Assembly: GCA_028687415.1 (NCBI GenBank)
Contig: JAQUAC010000019.1
Span: forward strand, 1 to 15,496
Source of the DNA: Acidocella sp.
GTDB taxonomy: Bacteria > Pseudomonadota > Alphaproteobacteria > Acetobacterales > Acetobacteraceae
Direction of reading: 5' to 3'
DNA: 15,496 nucleotides
Made by a program: the position numbers and the translations under genes. Below the pieces are notes generated by a model. The model worked only from the letters and a program-made list of their open reading frames with translations. It searched no databases and was not told where the DNA came from. Numbering within the stretch: the stretch's first letter is position 1; each line of letters starts with the position of its first letter. Positions 7,319 through 13,615 of this stretch are shown piece after piece.

Positions 7319-8290
7319 ATGATCAATAACACATTGTCTCGCCGCGCCGTACTGGCTGGCCTTGCCGCTACGTTTGGTGCCAGTGCCGCCGCGGCATCCA
7401 TGCCTTCCGGGCTGGATGTCCAGTTGGCTCCCACCACCGCGAGCATCCTGCTTGCCCGGCTCATCCAGGATGGCGCGCTGCCGGGGGCTAATTTGGAACT
7501 GTGGCGTGACCCGGACCAATTGCGTGCCGCCATTATCGCGCACCGGTGCAAACTCTTCACGGCCCCGACCAATCTGCCGGCGAACCTCGCCAATCGCGGT
7601 CTGCCGGTGAAACTGCTGGCGGTGATCGGCATGGGGCATCTCATGATCGTCACAGCCGACCCAAGCATACACAATTTTTCCGACCTCGTCGGCAAACAGG
7701 TGCTGGAGTTTTTCCCTCATGATATGCCGGACCTTGTGTTCCGCGCCTGCGCGGCGATGGAGGGGATCAACCCGGACAAGGACATGCGGCTTTATGCCGC
7801 CGGAATGCCTATGGAAGCCGCGAAGATGGTCGCCTCGGGTCAGGTGGATACAGCGCTTCTTTCCGAACCCTGGGCGAGCGCCGCGATTTTGGCGGCGGCA
7901 AAGCGCGGACGTAAATTGTACCGTGCGGTCAATCTGCAGGATGTCTGGATTCAGCACATGGGTGGCGACGGCATCCCGATGTTGGGAGTCGGCATCGATG
8001 CAGGTCTGCTGGAAGCGGCGCCAGATCTGCCCGCCACTTTGCTGGCCGGGCTGCACCAAGCCAAGGACTGGGTCTTAGCCAACCCCGATAGCGCCGCCGC
8101 TCTGGCAGGGCAGGCGCTGAAAATTTCGCCGCCGGTCTTCACTGAGGCGCTCGGCCATTCTCAACTCGTGGTAAAATCAGCCAGACAGGCGCGCCCCGGC
8201 CTGGAAGCATTTTACCAAACCCTGCTGAAGCTATCTCCCGGCGTTCTGGATGGCCGTTTGCCGGATGATGATTTCTATCTCGGTGCCTGA
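7319..8290 (+). CDS. NitT/TauT-type ABC transporter substrate-binding protein, Tat-like signal
   Basis: A 323-residue periplasmic binding protein. The start ATG 7319-7321 is one base after the stop of the beta-barrel gene, behind a G-rich stretch; a frame-extended start at 7289 lies inside that gene and is rejected. The N-terminus carries SRRAVLAG at residues 7-14 followed by an Ala-rich hydrophobic stretch, a twin-arginine-like signal with cleavage near residue 26. The body has the two-lobed NMT1/NrtA/SsuA pattern: DPDQLRAAIIAHRCKLFTAP, then LLAVIGMGHLMIVT, DLVGKQVLEFFPHDMPD, and MVASGQVDTALLSEPWAS. Ligands of this family include taurine, sulfonates, nitrate and thiamine precursors; nothing here picks one. 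Export through Tat would imply folding, or metal loading, in the cytoplasm, but a Tat-like signal alone is only suggestive. Confidence 0.82.
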   Translation: MINNTLSRRAVLAGLAATFGASAAAASMPSGLDVQLAPTTASILLARLIQDGALPGANLELWRDPDQLRAAIIAHRCKLFTAPTNLPANLANRGLPVKLLAVIGMGHLMIVTADPSIHNFSDLVGKQVLEFFPHDMPDLVFRACAAMEGINPDKDMRLYAAGMPMEAAKMVASGQVDTALLSEPWASAAILAAAKRGRKLYRAVNLQDVWIQHMGGDGIPMLGVGIDAGLLEAAPDLPATLLAGLHQAKDWVLANPDSAAALAGQALKISPPVFTEALGHSQLVVKSARQARPGLEAFYQTLLKLSPGVLDGRLPDDDFYLGA

Positions 8291-9029
8291 GCCAATCAGA
8301 AGGGCGATATTCCCAGCGCTTGGCGTGCTGCTTTTGGCGCTACTTTGGCAATTGGGCTTCATCCTGGGCGGACCGTTCGTGCTGCCGGCACCGCTTGCTG
8401 TCGCGCGGTGTCTGGCTCGGCTGGCACGAACAGGCGCGCTCTGGCAGCCGGCCCTGGTTACCACGGGGCATGTCCTGGCGGGCTATGCGCTGGGGAGTGC
8501 TGCCGGCTTGGCGCTGGGTCTGGCGGGCGGGTTGGCAAGAGGGCTGGGGGCGATGCTGGACAGCATGTCGCGCCTGATTCTCGGCGTTCCTCACATCATT
8601 TGGGTGGTTCTGGCACTGTTCTGGTTCGGCCCGGTGGGGGAGGTTGTGGTGTTCACCGCTGCCATAGGCATTGCCCCGCTGGTGTTCGCTGGGGCGCTGG
8701 CCGGCATGCGTGCCGCTCAGCCTGAGTTCGACGAACTCGCCGCCGCGTTCAACCTGCCCCGGCGGCAGTATTTTTGGGAAATCCGCTTGCCGCAGGTCGC
8801 TGTCGTGCTGGTGCCGGCTTTGGCCACCGGCCTTGGTCTGGCCTGGAAAATTGCCCTGATGGCGGAAATTTTTTCCGGCAGCACGGGCATTGGCGGGCAA
8901 ATCGCGGCGATGCGCGCCTATCTCGATACGGTGGGCACCATGGCCTGGGTGGTGGTGGCCCTCGGCCTGCTACTGCTGACCGATCTGTTGCTGGCCAAGC
9001 TCATCGCCGCCTTACCGTTGAAGGGATAG
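8265..9029 (+). CDS. NitT/TauT-type ABC transporter permease
   Basis: Inner-membrane permease of 254 residues with about six hydrophobic segments (FPALGVLLLALLWQLGFILG, YALGSAAGLALGLAGGL, LGVPHIIWVVLALFWFG, VVVFTAAIGIAPLVFAGAL and two more near the end). The cytoplasmic EAA-type loop, EFDELAAAFNLPRRQYFWEIRLP, is the ATPase docking site. It belongs to the SsuC/TauC/NrtB branch (BPD_transp_1). The start overlaps the end of the binding-protein gene. ATG 8265 is chosen, but ATG 8250, ATG 8268 and GTG 8283 are also possible because no clear ribosome-binding site is present; coupled translation from the preceding gene is likely. Confidence 0.87.
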   Translation: MMISISVPEPIRRAIFPALGVLLLALLWQLGFILGGPFVLPAPLAVARCLARLARTGALWQPALVTTGHVLAGYALGSAAGLALGLAGGLARGLGAMLDSMSRLILGVPHIIWVVLALFWFGPVGEVVVFTAAIGIAPLVFAGALAGMRAAQPEFDELAAAFNLPRRQYFWEIRLPQVAVVLVPALATGLGLAWKIALMAEIFSGSTGIGGQIAAMRAYLDTVGTMAWVVVALGLLLLTDLLLAKLIAALPLKG

Positions 9030-9035
9030 AGGCAA

Positions 9036-9773
9036 ATGAAGCTGTGCCTGCGCTCGGTTACGGTCCAGCTTGCTGGCATGTCCATCCTCGGGCCAATCGA
9101 TTTTGATATCGCGCAGCCGGGTCTCATCGCGCTGATGGGCCCCTCGGGCATTGGTAAATCCACACTATTGCGGGTGATCGCGGGGCTTATCCCGCCCAGT
9201 GCCGGGCAGCGCCAATGCAAAGGAAAAGTCGCCACGGTTTTTCAGGATGCCAGGCTGCTGCCCTGGCAAAGCGCGCTGGATAACGCTGCCTTCGGGCTGC
9301 GCGCTGATGGCATGGCGCGGCAGGATGCACGGCAGGTTGCCGCCGCGCATCTGGCTAGGCTTGGTCTCTGCGGTGATGATCTGGGCAAACACCCGCGCGC
9401 GCTCTCCGGCGGCATGCGCCAGCGCGTGGCCGTTGCCAGGGCGCTGGCGGTGGAGCCGGCGCTGTTGCTGTTGGACGAACCCTTCACCGGCCTCGACACC
9501 ACGCTGCGCGCCAGCCTGCACGAAATGCTGCGCGAGATTGTAGCCGGGCAAAACCTTGCCGCGATTCTGGTAACGCATGATCCGGTTGAGGCGGTGACAT
9601 TGGCTGACCGTATCGTCGTCCTGGGCGGCCGCCCAGCCGATATCGTTGCTGACATTCCTTGTCCAATCCGGCCCAATAATGTCGTTGAAGCCTACCATGT
9701 CGCCGCCGCGCTCATGCAGAGACCCGAAATCGCCCGCGTGTTCGCGGCACCACTCGCCTATGCGGGACCGTGA
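9036..9773 (+). CDS. NitT/TauT-type ABC transporter ATP-binding protein
   Basis: Cytoplasmic ATPase, 245 residues, six bases after the permease stop. Motifs are complete: Walker A GPSGIGKST at 35-43, Q-loop VFQDARLLPW at 68-77 (the ARLLPW form is characteristic of SsuB/TauB/NrtD/ThiZ proteins), signature LSGGMRQ at 123-129, Walker B ALLLLDEP at 142-149, and the switch motif LVTHDPVEAV. Purine-rich AAGGGA at 9021-9026 and AGAGG at 9028-9032 precede the ATG. It closes the plus-strand operon: its last 16 bases overlap the 3' end of the convergent pseudo-HD gene, leaving no room for a terminator between the two operons. Confidence 0.92.
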   Translation: MKLCLRSVTVQLAGMSILGPIDFDIAQPGLIALMGPSGIGKSTLLRVIAGLIPPSAGQRQCKGKVATVFQDARLLPWQSALDNAAFGLRADGMARQDARQVAAAHLARLGLCGDDLGKHPRALSGGMRQRVAVARALAVEPALLLLDEPFTGLDTTLRASLHEMLREIVAGQNLAAILVTHDPVEAVTLADRIVVLGGRPADIVADIPCPIRPNNVVEAYHVAAALMQRPEIARVFAAPLAYAGP

Positions 9774-10639
9774 ATGGACCAGCGCTGAGAGCGGAATGCA
9801 AGCGCGATCGCCAAGGCGCGCGCCTCCTGCAGCGCCTCCGTGCTTTTTCCGCCAGCATCATCCACAGGCGCGATGCCGGCGCAGGCTTTGAGCGCGGTTT
9901 TCAGCAATGCCGCTTTTGGGTAATCCTGGCCGGAACGGCTGCCATAAGCGCAATAATCGCAGGTGCAGAGCTGTATCAGCAAGTCGTAGAGCGCGGGCGT
10001 GTCGAAGGCCCCCAATTGTTGCAGCAAATGAGCAACAGGACCGGCGCGCACTGATGATACGCGATGGACACGCTCCACATTTGTGACGGCCAGCAGGGCA
10101 AGCGCGCGGTATTCCGCTGGCACGTCGAAGCGGTCGCAAAGCTTTTCGATCCGCGGCCGCGCGCGGTTGGCATGGCGGTAATGGTAGGGCAGGTGTTCCG
10201 GTGGTGAATCTATCTTGCCGATATTCATCACCAGCAGCGCGAAGCGCACAGCCAAGGGGGCATTCTGCCGCGCGGCCTCGGTAAGCGTGGCTAGCATATG
10301 CGCGCCGAGATCGGTTTCCCCCAGATTATCGGCGATCTGCGGCACACCGAACAACGAGGCCACCTCCGGTAAAATTTCCTGGAGACAGCCGGACTCGCGT
10401 AAGGTTCGGAGCATCGTGGCGGGGGCTGGGGCCATCAGGCCGCGCGCCAGCTCCGGCCAGATTTGGGAAGCTGCCGTAATGGCCAGCGCGCCCGCCTCCA
10501 TCTGCCCGAACATTGTTTCCAGGTCTTCATCCTCCACATCGCCGTCACGCTCGGCAAGCAGGGCCGCCAAGCGCAAAAGGCCAAGCCCAGGGTGGGGTTG
10601 CAGGAAATCGGCCGGAAGCTTTTCTGGTTTTCGAGTCAT
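9758..10639 (-). CDS. Stand-alone CCA-enzyme HD-domain homolog with lost HD doublet
   Basis: A 293-residue protein aligning by eye with the C-terminal two-thirds of bacterial multifunctional CCA proteins (neck/body plus HD domain). Landmarks in order: ELARGLMAPAPATMLRTLRE (64-83), LPEVASLFGVPQ (90-101), DLGAHMLATLTEAAR (110-124), LAVRFALLVMNIGKIDSPPE (129-148), CDRFDVPAEYRALALLAV. In E. coli Cca the corresponding catalytic site reads RFATLCHDLGKGLTPPE; here His-Asp is Met138-Asn139. The later HHGH motif is HYRH, and the ADVRGR segment is replaced by a Cys-rich TCDYCAYGSR. The N-terminal nucleotidyltransferase head is absent: only about 30 residues precede the homologous region. It therefore cannot add CCA and probably lacks metal-dependent phosphohydrolase activity. 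ATG 10637-10639 overlaps the upstream AAA gene stop, indicating coupling. Probable role: a binding or scaffold partner of the AAA protein (inference). Confidence 0.78.
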   Translation of the reverse strand: MTRKPEKLPADFLQPHPGLGLLRLAALLAERDGDVEDEDLETMFGQMEAGALAITAASQIWPELARGLMAPAPATMLRTLRESGCLQEILPEVASLFGVPQIADNLGETDLGAHMLATLTEAARQNAPLAVRFALLVMNIGKIDSPPEHLPYHYRHANRARPRIEKLCDRFDVPAEYRALALLAVTNVERVHRVSSVRAGPVAHLLQQLGAFDTPALYDLLIQLCTCDYCAYGSRSGQDYPKAALLKTALKACAGIAPVDDAGGKSTEALQEARALAIALAFRSQRWSIHGPA

Positions 10640-12354
10640 GATGACACAGGCAAGAATGTTGGCGCCCCCAAATCCATGCCCCGGAAGATGCAACAGCGTT
10701 TGAATGCATCAAGGGATGGGGGAAGCTGCTTCTGGTGGCAGAATTTAGCGACAAGCTTGGCCAGGCCCTTAATATCCCGCCCGGTTGCGGCGGGGAACAA
10801 ATCAGCCAACTGGTCGAGCAGCGCATCATCCACGGCCAGTTCAAACTGATCCACCATCACGCGCCAGATCTTGCGCCGCGCCGCGCGGTCTGGCGGATAG
10901 TATTTGATCATCGCGATGCAGCGGGAAATGATCGCTTCGTCGATGTCGTCCACCCGGTTGGTGGTCAGAAACAGCAAGCCGTTAAAATATTCCAACACAC
11001 GCAGGAACACGCCGACCACGGCATTCATCGTCATGTCATCGTTGCGGCGCTTGATGTACACATCAGCTTCGTCGATCAGCATGACCGCACCCCAGCGCTG
11101 CGCCCGCGTCGGCACTTCCTTCAGTGCCGCTTCCATGGAGGCGACACTGAGCCCGAGCTGGCCGGAATGCACGCGGTATAGCGGGCGCTTGATGATTTCC
11201 GAATAAACCTCGGCGGTCAGTGTCTTGCCAACACCGGCGGGCCCGGCGCAAAGCACGGTGGTGCCACCGGATTTTCCGACGACGATATCGTCCATCAGCA
11301 CGTCCATCTCGGCGGTCAGGATGTCGATCAGATCCGTCTGTTCCGGCGGCAGGATAAGCTTCTGCTTCAGCGCGGGCTTGTACTGATAGGGTTCCATGTC
11401 ATCCACATGCACCCAGAGGTAATGATGCAGGTCGAGATGGAACATCAAGATATATGCATGCACCGGCAATTGCGTGAACAGCCCCTTCGGCATTGCCGCG
11501 CGCAATTGCTTCACCGCCTCCTCGGCATCGTACTGATTGCTCTTCGCTGCCTTGCTCAGATACGGTGCCAGGATTTCCCCGGGCACCTCCAAGGTCAGGG
11601 CGCGCGCTGTCAGAATCGCCTCGTCATTCACCAGCCGCGCGGCGCCGCCCGAGGTGGAGAGCACCACCACATCCTTGCGTGACCAATCCATATCCCGGTG
11701 CGAGGAGTTCGGGTCCTCGGTGTAGAAACCAATGCCGCGCGCAGAGAATTGTCCGCCATATTGTGCGCGCCAATCGAAATAACGTGAGATCGTCGCGTCG
11801 TAGGCGGCAATCAGCTCCGGTGTTTCTTTCAGGAATCCCTTGGCCGCGAAAATCTCCCCTATGGTTCGGTCATTGATATCGTGCCCGGTGATCCGTATCG
11901 TGCTGGCCGTTATCGCGCCCTTGGCATTTGCCTTCATCTCGATGAAAAGCCGGCCGGTCTCATCGTTTGTCGAGGGCGTGAAGTCGAGACGGCTGATGAC
12001 ATAAGGCAGCGGCTTGGCAGCGACATGCGCGGTAAACACCCAGCCGCGGATCGCGCCATCCAGCACATAGCGGATGATGGCTGGCAGCACCATTTCCAGA
12101 TCGTCGGCGCCGAATCTCTCGCCATTATCATTAAGGGCGCGGCGCAAAGTAGTGAGTTGCGCGGCCTGGAGTTGCATCTCCGGCCCTGCCTGGCTGTAGA
12201 GCCGCGTCAGAAATTCGGCTTGCGCATCCGAGAGCTGGCTGACCATCAGTTCGGCCTTGTCCCCGAAGCGCAATTGCTCACGCAAATTCGTTAACTCGGG
12301 AAATTCCCCGATCATCGATTCAACAAAATTCTGTTTGATCTGGAGTTTCATCAT
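10636..12354 (-). CDS. AAA+ ATPase with long unrecognised N-terminal region
   Basis: A 572-residue protein. The C-terminal third is a classical AAA module: Walker A GPAGVGKT at 371-378, Walker B AVMLIDEAD ending at 431, sensor 1 LFLTTNR with Asn466, arginine finger in AIISRC (Arg478), and sensor 2 TGRDIKGL (Arg526). All catalytic residues are present, so it should hydrolyse ATP as an oligomer. Residues 1-360 match no domain I know; they contain a conserved-looking AIRGWVFTAHV segment and a His-rich patch FHLDLHHYLWVHVDD at about 305-319, just before the AAA module. Start ATG 12352-12354 overlaps the TPR gene stop; a longer frame to 12561 only reads through that gene and is rejected. The AAA part resembles proteasomal/Vps4-type remodelling ATPases more than MoxR. 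A remodelling or enzyme-maturation role is inferred. Confidence 0.85.
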   Translation of the reverse strand: MMKLQIKQNFVESMIGEFPELTNLREQLRFGDKAELMVSQLSDAQAEFLTRLYSQAGPEMQLQAAQLTTLRRALNDNGERFGADDLEMVLPAIIRYVLDGAIRGWVFTAHVAAKPLPYVISRLDFTPSTNDETGRLFIEMKANAKGAITASTIRITGHDINDRTIGEIFAAKGFLKETPELIAAYDATISRYFDWRAQYGGQFSARGIGFYTEDPNSSHRDMDWSRKDVVVLSTSGGAARLVNDEAILTARALTLEVPGEILAPYLSKAAKSNQYDAEEAVKQLRAAMPKGLFTQLPVHAYILMFHLDLHHYLWVHVDDMEPYQYKPALKQKLILPPEQTDLIDILTAEMDVLMDDIVVGKSGGTTVLCAGPAGVGKTLTAEVYSEIIKRPLYRVHSGQLGLSVASMEAALKEVPTRAQRWGAVMLIDEADVYIKRRNDDMTMNAVVGVFLRVLEYFNGLLFLTTNRVDDIDEAIISRCIAMIKYYPPDRAARRKIWRVMVDQFELAVDDALLDQLADLFPAATGRDIKGLAKLVAKFCHQKQLPPSLDAFKRCCIFRGMDLGAPTFLPVSS

Positions 12355-12836
12355 GCCTGATCGATGCCCTCGGCCAAAGCAGCGACAACCGGCCAGCCGA
12401 CAATGCCGGCTGGGTCGAGGATTTTCAGTGCATCGAGTTTTTGCCTCGCCTGGGCAGGCCGGTTTTGCCGCAGATTGATGAAGGCGAGCGCCTTCAACGT
12501 ATATAACGCAAAGCGGCCAGGGCCATCTGGCACCACTGGCTGCGGACGCCATTGCCGCCAATCCGCATTCCAGTCGGCCTGACGTGCCGCCTCCCGCAAA
12601 CCGTTTTCCGCGGCGTCCTGAGCCTCGTCGAGATTACCCTGGTAGGTGTGGATTTTGTAGAGGCAGAAATAAACGGGCAATTGCGCGGGGGCGGCTTGCA
12701 GAGCCTGCCGGAAGAGTTCGTCCGCGCGGGTATGGTCGTGACGATAGGCAATGACGCCCTGTTGCAACAGGGCATTAACCGGGGGTGGCAGACTGCCGAA
12801 ATTAATCACGTCGAATTCAGCGGACGACTCCATCAT
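12351..12836 (-). CDS. Small TPR protein, first gene of the AAA operon
   Basis: A soluble 161-residue protein with no signal peptide. Helical tetratricopeptide-like repeats can be read at about 20-53 (NALLQQGVIAYRHDHTRADE onward), 54-87 (YFCLYKIHTYQGNLDEAQDA onward) and 119-150 (FALYTLKALAFINLRQNRPA onward), with a Trp-rich linker WNADWRQW between the second and third. Start ATG 12834-12836 is favoured: AAGGG at 12843-12847 is 6 bases upstream, and a longer frame to 12890 would run through the sigma-54 promoter. The stop overlaps the AAA start by four bases. TPR proteins are adaptors, so it probably bridges the AAA ATPase and a client or membrane partner; no specific function is recognised. 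Confidence 0.75.
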   Translation of the reverse strand: MMESSAEFDVINFGSLPPPVNALLQQGVIAYRHDHTRADELFRQALQAAPAQLPVYFCLYKIHTYQGNLDEAQDAAENGLREAARQADWNADWRQWRPQPVVPDGPGRFALYTLKALAFINLRQNRPAQARQKLDALKILDPAGIVGWPVVAALAEGIDQA

Positions 12837-12842
12837 GCTTGG

Positions 12843-12847
12843 CCCTT
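12843..12847 (-). promoter_or_regulatory. Ribosome-binding site of the TPR gene
   Basis: AAGGG on the minus strand, 6 bases before ATG 12834-12836 and inside the predicted 23-base leader from the sigma-54 start. It fixes the shorter of the two possible starts. Confidence 0.5.
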
Positions 12848-12869
12848 GTTGTATCGCCGTAGGCCATGA

Positions 12870-12885
12870 AGCAAAATTTGGGCCA
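12870..12885 (-). promoter_or_regulatory. Sigma-54 (-24/-12) promoter of the TPR-AAA-HD operon
   Basis: Read on the minus strand, TGGCCCAAATTTTGCT matches TGGCACG-N4-TTGCW with the GG and GC doublets ten bases apart. Only two non-invariant positions (A to C, G to A) differ. Predicted start near 12859 gives a 23-base leader with a well-placed ribosome-binding site. Confidence 0.7.
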
Positions 12886-12950
12886 AGCATGTTCCGCGAG
12901 CAAGTTGCGTGACTCGGGGGCTATTTGACGCTCATTGTCCCGAACCAGCT

Positions 12951-12970
12951 TGGCGTTGCCTGCAACGCCA
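12951..12970. promoter_or_regulatory. Palindrome, candidate enhancer-binding-protein site
   Basis: TGGCGTTGCCTGCAACGCCA is a perfect inverted repeat with 9-base arms and a 2-base centre. Its centre is about 101 bases upstream of the predicted sigma-54 start at 12859, the usual position for a bacterial enhancer-binding protein. It is not the NtrC or NifA consensus. Confidence 0.45.
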
Positions 12971-13098
12971 TCATTGAGGCGATTCTCATTCACGCTTAGG
13001 GAGACAACAGCCTGACGCGACAGATTGCCGACTTCAATCGGTTTTATAAACCACAGAATTTATTTAAAAATTTGGCGGACCAGACGTGCTTCGAACGC

Positions 13099-13128
13099 GT
13101 GATCTTTGCCTTCGGAGGCAAAGGTCAC
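13099..13128. repeat. 30-base near-perfect inverted repeat
   Basis: Two 13-base arms around a TCGG loop pair fully except one T-G wobble (13103 with 13124). The inner 20 bases, CTTTGCCTTCGGAGGCAAAG, are perfect. No T-tract follows on either strand, so a simple intrinsic terminator is unlikely. It may be a REP-like palindromic element or a protein-binding or RNA-structure site. Confidence 0.6.
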
Positions 13129-13322
13129 TCCATACCGGCAGTAAGTGTGAAGCCATGCCCCTATAGACGCGCGAAGCCAAGAATGATGGGGGGATGGCGC
13201 ACCAGTCGAACGTGGCGTGGTGATGTTTGTGTAAGCGGAACGCAGAGCCGCCGAGGCCATTCCAACGCACGCCTGGGCACGCTCAAACCGCACAGAGCTT
13301 TCGCTTTTCGGCATTAAATAGT

Positions 13323-13347
13323 GCTTACATTTTAAATGAATGTAAGC
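13323..13347. repeat. AT-rich dyad downstream of tRNA-Gly
   Basis: GCTTACATT and AATGTAAGC form a perfect 9-bp stem with a 7-base loop. It lies 54 bases beyond the tRNA-Gly 3' end on the minus strand. It could be part of tRNA transcription termination or an operator; neither is shown. Confidence 0.45.
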
Positions 13348-13400
13348 GACGAATCGGCCCTTTGGGGGCGATCTACTTGTCTGATCTATTTAAGGAAAAT

Positions 13401-13475
13401 TGGAGCGGGCGATGGGATTCGAACCCACGACCCCAACCTTGGCAAGGTTGTGCTCTACCCCTGAGCTACGCCCGC
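13401..13475 (-). tRNA. tRNA-Gly (anticodon GCC)
   Basis: A complete 75-base cloverleaf on the minus strand including encoded CCA (13401-13403). The acceptor stem GCGGGCG/CGCCCGC has seven pairs, the D arm contains AGCTCAGGGGTAGAGC, the anticodon stem CAACC/GGTTG encloses TTGCCAA with anticodon GCC, and the T arm contains GGTTCGAATCC. It decodes GGC and GGT. It forms the right border of the convergent-operon block. Confidence 0.97.
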
Positions 13476-13549
13476 TCACGGTGCGTTGATGAGCGGCTGT
13501 TTATACAGCCTCGCGGAGGATTGCAAGCACCCCCGGCAGATAAAATGCT

Positions 13550-13579
13550 TTGGGGTGTGAGACTTGGGCGGGATACTAT
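13550..13579 (+). promoter_or_regulatory. Candidate promoter of the chaperedoxin operon
   Basis: TTGGGG at 13550-13555 followed after 18 bases by TACTAT at 13574-13579 is a plausible sigma-70-type promoter. The predicted leader is about 30 bases. The match is modest. Confidence 0.33.
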
Positions 13580-13615
13580 ATAGAGGCTCAGAAAAACTCA
13601 TACGGACCCATAAGA

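Larger units (their letters stand above)
12886..13400. other. Non-coding, repeat-rich gap between the sigma-54 promoter and tRNA-Gly
   Basis: No gene is convincing here. The stretch holds the candidate activator palindrome, a 30-base near-perfect inverted repeat at 13099-13128, a dyad at 13323-13347, and an AT-rich patch at 13041-13073. Short minus-strand open frames (13060-13314, and about 12820-13055 with no proper start) read across these repeats and look like decayed or repeat-derived sequence rather than genes. Confidence 0.5.

Noticed and set aside
9758..10639. Annotation as a functional tRNA nucleotidyltransferase
   Set aside because: The nucleotidyltransferase head is absent and the HD doublet is replaced, so the enzyme name would mislead.
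12355..12561. N-terminal extension of the AAA protein
   Set aside because: It overlaps the TPR gene in another frame and is low in protein character; the overlap start at 12354 matches the pattern of the whole operon.
12837..12890. N-terminal extension of the TPR protein
   Set aside because: It reads through the sigma-54 promoter and predicted start; the ribosome-binding site fits ATG 12836.
13060..13314. Minus-strand open frame with VTFASEGKDHAFEARLV
   Set aside because: Much of it is the reading of the 30-base inverted repeat and flanks; no start signal and no family recognised.
5741..13400. Phage, CRISPR or integrase content between the two tRNA genes
   Set aside because: I looked for regularly spaced repeats, integrase motifs and copies of the tRNA 3' ends and saw none.
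13227..13583. Plus-strand open frame with GRWDSNPRPQPWQGCALPLSY
   Set aside because: This is the antisense reading of tRNA-Gly, a well-known artefact; the segment coincides exactly with the tRNA.
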